DNA of 64,000 nucleotides. Origin: Fredericiella sp963839515 (GTDB taxonomy: Bacteria > Chloroflexota > Anaerolineae > Caldilineales > Caldilineaceae). The position numbers and the translations under genes are program-made. This document shows positions 1 through 7,754 of the stretch, piece after piece. A model generated the notes under the pieces. It was not told the origin of the DNA and searched no databases. It saw only the letters and a program-made list of their open reading frames with translations. Within the stretch, counting starts at the first letter, position 1, and every line of letters starts with the position of its first letter. The stretch spans positions 1 through 64,000 of the forward strand of contig CAWIVN010000021.1 in assembly GCA_963839515.1 (NCBI GenBank), in the 5' to 3' direction.

Positions 1-1816
1 CCGGTAGGCGGCGTCGAGCGGGATCTTGGTGTCGAACTCCGGCTTGACAAGCTTGAACCCCACATACTGCAAACACAGCAGCTGCAGCCCGCTGAACTGC
101 TCGCCGGGCAGGGTCTTGAGCGTGTACTGCGGGTCGCCGGCAACGTAGTTGATGCCGTCCAACCCAAGAACGGCGGTCTCGAATGCCACCGCCTGGATCT
201 TGCCGGCGTCCATGCCGCTGAAGCGCTCGAGGGCGCCGAGCATGTACAGGGTGGCGGTCATCTGCACCAGGGGGTCGGCCAGGTAGTCGGGGTTGGTGGG
301 GCCGCCGTCGTGCATGGCGATGGTCTGCTGCGCGTGCGGTGGCCGGCGCGGCGGCGTCTCCTCCGCAATGGTGGCGCCTGGCTGCCGCTGGCGCTGCGGT
401 GTCTCATCCGGCAGCCATTGTACCAGTCACGCAGGCGCAGCTCGTCCGCCCAGGCATCGACGAGCTCGTACTCGACGCCGGGCCGGTAGTGCCAAGTCCT
501 CAAACAGGGAATAGAGCTTGCGGCCGGTGGGGAGCATGCCGGAGGGCCGAGGCGTAGCCGGTACGGCCGCCATAGAGGTCATCCACAAACAGGGCAAAGG
601 CGGCTGTCATGGCCACGTTGGCCTGCCACACGCGCTGGGGGATGTAGTCGCGGCCCTCGGCATCGGTGATGAGCCTGGCGTTCTCGGCCATCTGGCGCGC
701 CAGCTCCACGAACTGGGCGTCGCGCAAGGCGCCATATACGGCGGCGATGCGCTGCTCGATAAACAGGTCAAGCGGCATGTTGAGGAGCTGGTGGCAGAGC
801 CCGCGCACCAGGCGCAGCGCATACTGCTCGGCCTTGTCGAGCGGATGCGCCGCTCCGGATCTGCGCAGCTCCTTGTCGACGGCGCCCACGCCCGCCCTCG
901 GTTTCGGGCGACGTGGCGTACAGCGATTGGCGCCGGCCGCACGCAGCGCTTCGTCAAGCAGGATGTGCTCGAACTCGTGGCAACTACGTGTGATTCTGCC
1001 CCCCCGTGCATGTAGATTACATGATAGGGCGGGATAGCGCCAGGCCAGCTCGGTCTTGGCGATCGTCGCCAGCGCTGCATCCTCGCGTACCTGCACCTCG
1101 ATGCCGCTGTCGCGGTAGGCGTCCATGGCGGCACGCAACTGCGCCTTTGCCGCTTCGGCGTGGCGTTCGGCGCGGCGGCTGCGCAGGCCGGCATAGATGC
1201 GGCGGGCCTGGGCATAGACGGGCTCTCTGCGGGCGTCGGGATCGGCCGGCTGGTCAAACATGCGCTCCAGGGCTGCCAGGGCCCCTTCGTCGTCGCCTTG
1301 CTTGACGGCGGCCATGGCCAGGCAAAAGCAGGGAGTGGCATGCTCGGGTCTGGCGGCGATGGCGCGTTCAAACAGATCCTTGGCTTCGTCATAGCGGCTG
1401 CGTTCGAGCAGCAGGCTGCCGTAGGAGTTGAGCACATAGGTGTCGCCGGGCGCGATGCCGGCGGCGGTGGCGTAGTAGCGTTCGGCCGAACCAAGGTCGC
1501 GCTCGTTTTTGAAGTAGAGGTTGCCCAGGATCAGGTAGGCCCAGGCGTCTTTGGGGTCGAGCTGGAGCACGCGGATCAGGTTCTGCTTGGCGGCCGCGGT
1601 TTTGCCCAGCTCCATCTGCACCATGGCCAGCTCGCGGCGGGCCTCGGTGTGCTGGGGGAGCACCTTGAGCGCATCTTCGTAGAGCGTCACGGCCTGCTGG
1701 TAGCGGCCGCTGCGGGAGGCGCGGGCGGCCTGCTGGATCTTGTCCAGCGCGGCGCCGGCCTTGTGGGAGCGTTCGTCGGGCAGGTCGATGATGGCCACGC
1801 CGTCCTCGATGCGCAC
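1..1816 (-). pseudogene. TPR-repeat protein with HExxH motif, multiply frameshifted, 3' end beyond window
   Basis: The N-terminal part (1816 down to about 1050) encodes tandem tetratricopeptide repeats of about 34 residues. A peptidase-like HEFEH (HExxH) motif follows near 950-970. The reading then changes frame several times: after AWRYP near 1030, at a run of seven C at 999-1005, between 950 and 870, near 490 and near 410. The last frame is open without a stop from about 338 to the window edge and reads sensibly (PHAQQTIAMHDGG...YLADPLVQMTATLYML). The pieces together look like one TPR protein with a zinc-metallopeptidase-like domain. Because one shift lies on a homopolymer and the flanking protein sequence is still well formed, base-calling errors are as likely as real decay. 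No clear ribosome binding site was seen for the ATG at 1816. Confidence 0.6.
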
Positions 1817-2172
1817 GTCGAGGAGAGGACCCCAGTAGCCATAGGTCTGCTTGATGCGGGCGATGGCTTCGGCTGCAGGCAGGGCAGTGAAGTGGTGCGT
1901 GCTGGATTATAGCAGAGGATGGCGCCAGGTGGTCTTTGGCACTTGCCTGCTACGAGGGAAGTAGCCAATCCCTGCATATATACAATGTACTATGGGTACA
2001 ACGGTATGGGTGTGTTTGGGTAAGAGACGTTCGATCAGGTAGCTTTTGGGAAAGCTGGAAGTGTACCACGCCTAACGCCAGCAGCTGAGGGCTGGCGTTA
2101 GGCTCCCGGTCCAACGATTCGTTCGGGGCCGATCACGATATACACCGGCAACTTCCACGAATCGGAGGCGAG
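1817..2172. other. intergenic stretch without a gene
   Basis: No supportable ORF. It is more AT-rich than its surroundings around 1965-2010 and would hold the promoter of the leftward TPR gene. The only clear structure is the inverted repeat at 2070-2103. Confidence 0.5.
2070..2103 (-). terminator. inverted repeat, probable terminator
   Basis: A 13-bp perfect stem (2070-2082 with 2091-2103, GCCTAACGCCAGC) closes an 8-nt loop, about 70 nt after the stop of the leftward gene at 2173. No U-run follows on either strand, so it is a hairpin with probable rather than proven terminator function. Confidence 0.45.
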
Positions 2173-2613
2173 TCAGTTCACGATAATGAAGTTGAACAGG
2201 ATGCGAAGATTCGAGTCCCAGTTCACATTGTATCGGACTGTGATCGTGCCATCCTGGAGAGGTACGACATTGAATATTTGCATACTCGCAGCGCCGAGGA
2301 ACGGTGTCCCGTTATTGTCGACTTCGGTCATCGTCACGGACACCTGGCTGTTCGCGAACACTTGCACCGGGTTCGGAAAGCCGAAGTTCCAGGCGTTGGT
2401 GCCGTGCGTAAGCAAGGTGTGCATGCCCCAAAAAATCGACGATACGTTCGTGCTGCTAATCGCGTCAAGGGCAGGTGCGTCGGCGGCATTCGCACCGACC
2501 TTTGCCGTCTGGTGGTTCTTGTGGAACAGCGCAGCATCCGGTTCCGCATGCTGCACAGCCGACGTTCCCGTGAAAGCGTCCGCTGCTGTTTTCTTTTCTG
2601 TGTATGTACTCAT
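2173..2613 (-). CDS. hypothetical protein, beta-rich C-terminal half
   Basis: 146 residues. I chose the ATG at 2613 (MSTYTEKK) because AAGGAG lies 9 nt upstream; the upstream in-frame ATG at 2655 has no such site. The first 50 residues are polar and probably disordered. The remainder alternates hydrophobic and polar residues (VQVFANSQVSVTMTEVDN, then TITVRYNVNW) as in a beta-sandwich and ends in ILFNFIIVN. There is no signal peptide or membrane segment. I do not recognise a family. It lies downstream of, and on the same strand as, the signal-less subtilase at 3055-4449, separated by a decayed oxidoreductase fragment on the other strand. Confidence 0.6.
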   Translation of the reverse strand: MSTYTEKKTAADAFTGTSAVQHAEPDAALFHKNHQTAKVGANAADAPALDAISSTNVSSIFWGMHTLLTHGTNAWNFGFPNPVQVFANSQVSVTMTEVDNNGTPFLGAASMQIFNVVPLQDGTITVRYNVNWDSNLRILFNFIIVN

Positions 2614-2791
2614 AATCACTGGCTCCTTCGTATGGTCTTGTGCGCAGATCGTCACACTTCTGCTTGATGTACTCTATTGCATTGCTGTCCACAAAAAGTC
2701 CACAAGAATTAAGCGCATCTTAATTGAAGGAGGCAAGCCTCATATTGACACCCTCACTTCGCCTGCCCTGATCCCTCTGCACAGAGCCGGG

Positions 2792-2989
2792 GACGCCTCG
2801 CTAGATGCCTTTGACGACTATGCCGGCCGCTATGCCGAGATCGGCATCGACGAGATCATCTTCTACTCGCCGCCGCTCGCCAACTTCCTGGAAGGCCGGC
2901 CGATCTCGGCGGAGCAGCAAGCAGTCTTTGAGCGCATCGCCCGCGAGCGTTTCCCTGCCTGGCAGGCACGCCTGCCATCCACAGGGTAA
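2792..2989 (+). pseudogene. C-terminal fragment of a luciferase-like (LLM) flavin-dependent oxidoreductase
   Basis: About 65 codons ending at the stop at 2987-2989 read DASLDAFDDYAGRYAEIGID, then EIIFYSPP, then a helix with ERIARERF. This matches the end of F420/FMN-dependent luciferase-like monooxygenases, where a late helix is followed by GI(D/T)E(F/I)IFY. No start, ribosome binding site or N-terminal TIM-barrel portion is present upstream; the sequence before about 2790 belongs to the leader of the gene at 2173-2613. I interpret it as the remnant of a gene lost by deletion. Confidence 0.55.
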
Positions 2990-3054
2990 TATCGCCACTA
3001 CTACTCTATGTAAGCACTGTGCGAGCAAAGGTGAACGGGCGCCGCTGCCGGCGT

Positions 3055-4449
3055 CTAGATGGCGTTCGCTTCCACGATTTTGCGCAGGTCGGGCATGACG
3101 CCGATGTGGGTGGATGTGCCGACATCGGGCAGCGTGCCGAAGTTTGGATCCGCCAGCAGAGCACGCAACGCTTGCGCAGCCAACGGCGGACTGTGCCTGG
3201 CGATGGCAAGGCTCTGGACGGCCAGCGCCGCACCGGCAATGATGGCGCTGGCGCCGGATGTACCGTCAAAGTTTGTGGTGTAGCGATTCGTTGCCCGTTG
3301 GGATGTCGAACAGCACGTGGGGATGTTTTGGCCCCAGGCGTAGCAGTCGATACGCTCGCCGTGTGGCGCATAGGTCAGCCGCCTGTGGGGAGCCGCGCTG
3401 GAGACCGCGCTGACGATGATGGCGCCGGAGTCACGGAAGGTGCGGTTCAAGATCGGGTTACCGTCCTTGCCGGTATAGGCATCGAAGTCGAGCGCAAACT
3501 GTGTACCGCTGCCGTTGCCGCCGGCCTCCACTACCACGACGTCATTCGACGTCGCCGTGCTGATGACATTGTAGTCCTCCGGCCAGACTTCGATCGGAGC
3601 CAGGTAAGCGCGGCCGTTCCAGGGGACATGGTCCTCCGCCTCGAGCAGCACCACGCTGCCGGTCGGGAGGCCTACAGCGACAGCGGCAATCGCCGACGAT
3701 CTGGCCAGGCAGGTAGCGTAGGACACGACGATAAGCCCGTTGACGTTAGGTACGATGCCAACACCGGCCAGCTGGTTGTCCCGCGCACAGATAATTCCGA
3801 GCACAGAGGTGCCATGGGTGCGCGCCAGGTCGTCGATGGCTACGGGCAGCGCAATCTGATGGCCGGCCAGATCCTCATGCTCCAAGGTCCAGCCGCGCTC
3901 CAGATCGATCAAGAGCACGCCGGGGCTACTGCCGTCGCCGCCTGGCTTCTGCCAGGCGAACTCAGCATCGATGCCGACCGGCGCGGGGCCGAGAAACGCC
4001 TGTGCGGGGCGTACTCGATCGACGATGTTCTCGGCGCAAAACGCAGGGTCGGGCCCCGGAAGCTTGATGTGGGCGGTCTCTACGAACTCGGACCCACTCA
4101 CCGCTTCCACCAGATCCTCGGGATTGTCCCAAGGCGGGTTGACCATCACAAAGAAAGTCCTGTGATCGCACCGCTTGAATTCGGGGTTGTTCGCGGCGGC
4201 ACGATTAATCCAGTCAGCAAGCCTGTCGCTGTCGGCGGGGTCGAAGAGGGGCGTGAGCAACAGGCCTTGTTCAAGCAGGGGCCCCCACAGGCCAGGTTCA
4301 AGCTCGCGGAGGACGTACAGCACATCTTCCGAGTAGGGTAGATCCGCATTGTCGTGGAATTTGACGACAAAGCGCGGAAGGTAGCTCCATTGGCGGGGGT
4401 CGTACTCGTCGGGCTGCCAGTAGTCTATGTCGCCAGGCGGCTGTTCCAT
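3055..4449 (-). CDS. S8 family serine peptidase (subtilase), no signal peptide
   Basis: 464 residues from the ATG at 4449, chosen because AGGAG lies 8 nt upstream; the ATG at 4467 overlaps that site. The subtilisin triad is visible: Asp in GVLLIDLE (about residue 172), His in THGTSVLGI (about 202) and Ser in DGTSGASAIIAG (about 398), with an oxyanion-type Asn in VEAGGNGSG. The first 165 residues form an acidic, Trp-rich domain unlike the usual I9 propeptide, and there is no secretion signal, so the enzyme may act in the cytoplasm or leave by an unusual route. It follows the LysM/zinc-finger chimera at 4534-5637 with an 84-nt gap on the same strand. Confidence 0.88.
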   Translation of the reverse strand: MEQPPGDIDYWQPDEYDPRQWSYLPRFVVKFHDNADLPYSEDVLYVLRELEPGLWGPLLEQGLLLTPLFDPADSDRLADWINRAAANNPEFKRCDHRTFFVMVNPPWDNPEDLVEAVSGSEFVETAHIKLPGPDPAFCAENIVDRVRPAQAFLGPAPVGIDAEFAWQKPGGDGSSPGVLLIDLERGWTLEHEDLAGHQIALPVAIDDLARTHGTSVLGIICARDNQLAGVGIVPNVNGLIVVSYATCLARSSAIAAVAVGLPTGSVVLLEAEDHVPWNGRAYLAPIEVWPEDYNVISTATSNDVVVVEAGGNGSGTQFALDFDAYTGKDGNPILNRTFRDSGAIIVSAVSSAAPHRRLTYAPHGERIDCYAWGQNIPTCCSTSQRATNRYTTNFDGTSGASAIIAGAALAVQSLAIARHSPPLAAQALRALLADPNFGTLPDVGTSTHIGVMPDLRKIVEANAI

Positions 4450-4533
4450 CACTGTTTCTCCTTGCATAGCAGAGAGCTGTCACGTATGAACCATAGGTTG
4501 CACCAGGCGGCGTGTGCCGGCGCACAGGCTGGG

Positions 4534-5637
4534 CTAATTCAACATGACGATGACCTCCTTGGCGCCGCCGGCGGAAACGACGTAGCAGGCACGCCTGCCG
4601 CCGGTGAAGGGGACCACAAGATGGCCCCAGTCAAATGTGCCGGTGGTTTGATCGACGGTCACCTGCAGGTCCTCCAACTTTTCGGGAATTATCCCGTAAC
4701 ACTCGGCAGCGGTTGAGGTGCCGCTCAGACCGGATCGCAGCCGGCCAGGCGGGAAGTTGATGTAGTAAAAATCGAACTGCGTGCCAGGTGGGCCAGCGGG
4801 CGGCACTACGAGAATCCATGGCAAGTGCGGAGGCAACAGGGTGAAGTGCAGCGGTTCAGTCGCAGTGCCTTGCGCATCTTGCATGACAATCTGGTAGTCG
4901 CCAGGGGTTGCAGTGGGCAGCGCCTGCCACATTGCATCGGGGTAGGGGTTTACAGCCGCCACATCGGGAATCGGCGACCGCCACTGGACGAGGAGACTTT
5001 GTGGATTCGTGCCAGCGAGGGTGACAGTGGCTGTGATGCGATCGCCCACAGCGTCGCAGGCGTAGAAAGAATGGGTCTGCCCGATTTCCAGTGTATCCAC
5101 GCCCTCTTCCGATACGATGCGGAAACCGCTGCCACCTTCTGCCTCGCACTGGTCGCTAAGTCCCGCACCTGGGTCAGGAAAGGACACCGGGTCGCCAGGC
5201 AGTCCAGTCATGCGGGCAAAGGGGGAGGTCGCGTTCGCAGGCGGTTGTGGGGCGGCCCCTGGCGGTTGTGGGGCGGCCCCTGGCGGTTGTGGCGCGGCCC
5301 TAGGCGGTTGGGCAGGGGGTGGAGCCGCAAGCGCAGCAGGGGGCTGGGGCTGGCCCGGGACGGCCAACTGTTGTGGGGCGGCAGGTGGTATGGACGGGGG
5401 ATAAACTTGGGGTAAGGACCGGGGAAGATAGAGCGGCCGGCCGGCGACGAGGCTGTCGCCATCCATACAGTTGCCAAGCTGGATCTCGGCGACAGAATTG
5501 CCGGTCTGGGCAGCCAAGACGGAGAGAGTGCCGCAGTGGCAGAAGGGGCAGGGGCCGGCGTATTCGCCGCCGTTGGTGGAGGCGACGCGGCGGAGTTGGG
5601 TGTCGCGGCCGATCAGGGCCAGGAGATTGGTGTGCAT
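4534..5637 (-). CDS. chimeric protein: CHC2/primase-like zinc-finger start fused to LysM and a proline-rich extracellular-type region
   Basis: 367 residues from the ATG at 5637 (GAGG about 6 nt upstream). Residues 1-34 (LLALIGRDTQLRRVAS, then GGEYAGPCPFC) match the beginning of a DnaG/CHC2-type zinc finger but stop after CPFC. At residue about 36 the sequence becomes a LysM domain (TLSVLAAQTGNSVAEIQL, then LVAGRPLYLP), normally secreted and glycan-binding. Residues 75-150 are a Pro/Ala/Gln linker made of 21-bp repeats, followed by about 215 residues of beta-rich sequence. No signal peptide precedes the LysM. The RepA-like ATPase just upstream (5785-7086) is the kind of gene that a CHC2 primase follows, so a deletion probably joined the 5' end of the primase gene to the body of a secreted LysM protein. 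Confidence 0.65.
   Translation of the reverse strand: MHTNLLALIGRDTQLRRVASTNGGEYAGPCPFCHCGTLSVLAAQTGNSVAEIQLGNCMDGDSLVAGRPLYLPRSLPQVYPPSIPPAAPQQLAVPGQPQPPAALAAPPPAQPPRAAPQPPGAAPQPPGAAPQPPANATSPFARMTGLPGDPVSFPDPGAGLSDQCEAEGGSGFRIVSEEGVDTLEIGQTHSFYACDAVGDRITATVTLAGTNPQSLLVQWRSPIPDVAAVNPYPDAMWQALPTATPGDYQIVMQDAQGTATEPLHFTLLPPHLPWILVVPPAGPPGTQFDFYYINFPPGRLRSGLSGTSTAAECYGIIPEKLEDLQVTVDQTTGTFDWGHLVVPFTGGRRACYVVSAGGAKEVIVMLN
5239..5310 (-). repeat. 21-bp in-frame tandem repeat coding the Pro/Ala/Gln linker
   Basis: Just over three units of GGCGGTTGTGGGGCGGCCCC plus one T, the third diverged to GGCGCGG. A 21-bp period keeps the frame and yields repeated APQPPGA residues. Confidence 0.85.
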
Positions 5638-5681
5638 GTGGACCTCGTCGTGTATTGGTAGGTTTTGGGGCGCGGAAAGGC

Positions 5682-5755
5682 AGGGCACAAGGTCCGGCGG
5701 TGGGGGTGGATCGCCGCGACAGTTATGTTGTTCCCGCCGGACCTTGTGCCGCTAC
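5682..5755. repeat. family B hairpin repeat, copy 1
   Basis: Perfect 17-bp arms at 5684-5700 and 5734-5750 (GGCACAAGGTCCGGCGG and its complement) with a 33-nt loop, and a trailing GCTAC where other copies have CCTAC. It lies between the RepA-like ATPase and the chimeric LysM gene, slightly upstream of the latter's start. Confidence 0.88.
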
Positions 5756-5784
5756 GGTTTGCGTTGGTTCGCGTGTGTGTGTCT

Positions 5785-7086
5785 TTAGCGTTTTTTGCGC
5801 TTGGGCTTGGGGCGGGTGGGGGGAGAGGAGCGGGTGTGCATGGTAGGCATGGTAGGCGTGGTATTCACTGCGGGCACGGTTGTTGCTGCGGGGGCTGGGC
5901 TGTCGTCGAGCAGTGCGGGTTGGCTGGGGGAGGTGGGTTGGGCGACGAGCGAGTAGGTGATGGTGCCGGCGCCGGTGCTGCGGCGGATGAGGCCCGCTTC
6001 GACCAGGGCGATGAGGAGGTCGAGGAGGTTGCTCTTGTCGATTTTGACGATCGTGGCGAGGCGGGCGAGGGTGCATTGGCCGAGGGCGTCGAGGGCTTCC
6101 AGGATCTCGTTTACGTGCCGGCGGTCATAGATGGACGTCGTGCGGGTTTCCTTGGCAGGAGTCTTGGCGTCTTCTTTGCGCTGCCAGGTGAAGTGGTCGG
6201 GGTCCCAGGTGAGGGCGTATTCAGCGTCGCCGAAGTCGCGGCCGACGAGCTTGAGGACGGCGTCGTTGCTGTTGTGTTTGCGGTAGAGGCCGATGGCGCA
6301 GTCGAGGACGCAGTCGAGGACGCTGGCCTTGGCGGTGCTGCCGAAGATGTCGTCGATGGGGTCGCCGTCCACGGCCTGGCGGGCGGCCTTGCGGTGGTGG
6401 TCGACGACGACGATGGCGATGTTGTGCTTCAGGGCCATCTGCTGGAGCGCGGCGAAGATGGCCGTCATCTCGTTGGGGTCCATCTGGTCGGCGCGGCCGC
6501 TGGCGCGGCTGAAGGTGTCGACGATGACGACCTGGTGGCGGCCCTCGACCACTTCCGTCTCCAGGTCCTGCATGCCGCCGTCGCAGAAGGACTTCCAGCC
6601 AAAGGCGATGCGCAGGTTGCGGTTGGGCTGGGCGCAGAGCTTGACGAAGCGGTTTTGCAGGCGGCGGGGCGAGTCTTCGAGGGCAAGGTAAAGCACGCGC
6701 ACCGCCCGGGCCCGGAAGCCGAGCACCTTGCCGCCCGTGCTGAGGGCGAGCGCCATATCCTCGACCAGCCACGACTTGCCGACCTTGGGCTTCCCGGAGA
6801 TGCCGGTGACGCCGACGTGCAGCAGGTGTTCGACGAAGTACTCGGCCACCGGCAGCTCGGCGGCCAGCAGGTCTTCGAGCGTCTGTCTAAGAGATGGTGC
6901 TGCGCTTACAGTGGATGCGGACAGTCGTCTGCTAATAGGAGCTGCGAAGTGCGGACAGTTGTCTGAATAACAGTGCCACTGTATGCGCACCAGCTGCTGC
7001 CCAGGCGATTTCTGCAAACGGGTTCCGGCGCGCGATGGGTTTGTGGTTGCCGGTTGTGTTTCTGTCCTTCTCCTCACGAAGTGCAT
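5785..7086 (-). CDS. RepA-like / AAA_25 RecA-fold ATPase with C-terminal winged helix
   Basis: 433 residues as an open frame from the ATG at 7086, but homology-like sequence starts only near residue 65 (LRQTLEDLLAAELP). Walker A is SGKPKVGKS (about 97-105), Walker B is VVIVDT (about 186-191), and a third hydrophobic strand leads to DHHRKA. The C-terminus (about 325-385) looks like a winged helix, followed by a basic Pro/Lys tail. Such ATPases occur in plasmid RepA helicases, prophages and integrated elements, usually next to a CHC2 primase. No ribosome binding site supports 7086; the real start may be a non-ATG codon near 6900, or the 5' end may be truncated. No replication initiator or integrase is nearby. 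Confidence 0.75.
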   Translation of the reverse strand: MHFVRRRTETQPATTNPSRAGTRLQKSPGQQLVRIQWHCYSDNCPHFAAPISRRLSASTVSAAPSLRQTLEDLLAAELPVAEYFVEHLLHVGVTGISGKPKVGKSWLVEDMALALSTGGKVLGFRARAVRVLYLALEDSPRRLQNRFVKLCAQPNRNLRIAFGWKSFCDGGMQDLETEVVEGRHQVVIVDTFSRASGRADQMDPNEMTAIFAALQQMALKHNIAIVVVDHHRKAARQAVDGDPIDDIFGSTAKASVLDCVLDCAIGLYRKHNSNDAVLKLVGRDFGDAEYALTWDPDHFTWQRKEDAKTPAKETRTTSIYDRRHVNEILEALDALGQCTLARLATIVKIDKSNLLDLLIALVEAGLIRRSTGAGTITYSLVAQPTSPSQPALLDDSPAPAATTVPAVNTTPTMPTMHTRSSPPTRPKPKRKKR

Positions 7087-7158
7087 GAATCATGGTACAC
7101 TGAATGTAGACCTAGCGAACTTCAGACTGACAATGGTTTTGCTACTCCAGATACTACT

Positions 7159-7623
7159 ATGCGAGCAAACATTGGGTACATCCTACTTTGCAGCCTTTTG
7201 ACACTGGTCTTGAGCGGCTGCCGGCCGATCCAGGCGCGGCCCGAGGCGCCGGCGATCAGCCCCACCGCGACAGCTTTGCCTACGGAGGAGGAACAGCCTA
7301 TGCCAGCGCCACAAGCGCCGATCACACCCGATGCCAAGTTGGCGGTGGAAGACCTGGCGCAGCGGCTGGGGATTGATGGCAACACGATTGCGGTGGTGCG
7401 GGTGGAAGAGGTGGACTGGCCTGACGGGAGTGTGGGCTGCCCGCAGCCGGATATGCGCTATAAGCAGGCGCTGGTCAACGGGGTCTTTATCCAGCTGGCG
7501 GTGGACGGGCAGCTGTACAACTACCACGGGGGCGGCGGACGCCGGCCGTTTCTCTGCAGCTCCAAGGATGAGGTGCTGCCGGAAGATCTGCCCACGGAAC
7601 TGCGCGGGGATCCGGACATCTGA
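7159..7623 (+). CDS. small lipoprotein, conserved secreted domain
   Basis: 154 residues starting at the ATG at 7159. It has a lipoprotein signal (hydrophobic ILLCSLLTLVLSGC, Cys at about 17), then a Pro/Thr linker. The folded part (about 55-140) contains VEEVDWPDGSVGCPQP and later YNYHGGG and PFLC, with two paired cysteines. The pattern of an E-x-x-x-W-P-D-x-S-x-G-C-P-x-P run is recurrent in secreted proteins of Chloroflexota and cyanobacteria; its function is unknown. It is convergent with the subtilase at 7755-10751 and separated from it by a strong hairpin. The earlier in-frame ATG at 6973 has no signal sequence. Confidence 0.75.
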   Translation: MRANIGYILLCSLLTLVLSGCRPIQARPEAPAISPTATALPTEEEQPMPAPQAPITPDAKLAVEDLAQRLGIDGNTIAVVRVEEVDWPDGSVGCPQPDMRYKQALVNGVFIQLAVDGQLYNYHGGGGRRPFLCSSKDEVLPEDLPTELRGDPDI

Positions 7624-7645
7624 CCCGCAACAGGAACAGAGATCA

Positions 7646-7694
7646 AAGAACGGTCGCTTTGCCCAGCCATGCGCGGGGTAAAGCGACCGTTCTT
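7646..7694. terminator. bidirectional terminator-like hairpin
   Basis: 19-bp stem with one mismatch (7646-7664 with 7676-7694, AAGAACGGTCGCTTTGCCC) and an 11-nt loop, located between the convergent lipoprotein and subtilase genes. The stem ends in TTCTT on the plus strand and the same sequence on the minus strand, as expected for a shared terminator. Confidence 0.75.
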
Positions 7695-7754
7695 GTTGGT
7701 ACTAGCGCCGACCGCTAGCGAGGGCCGCGGCGGTCGGCGGGTGCGAGGCAGGCA

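Noticed and set aside
3019..4341. 440-residue plus-strand open frame
   Set aside because: Shadow of the subtilase at 3055-4449; no protein-like features.
5665..6966. 433-residue plus-strand open frame with Val/Gly/Asp-rich translation
   Set aside because: Mirror of the RepA-like ATPase; composition is the usual antisense of a GC-rich gene.
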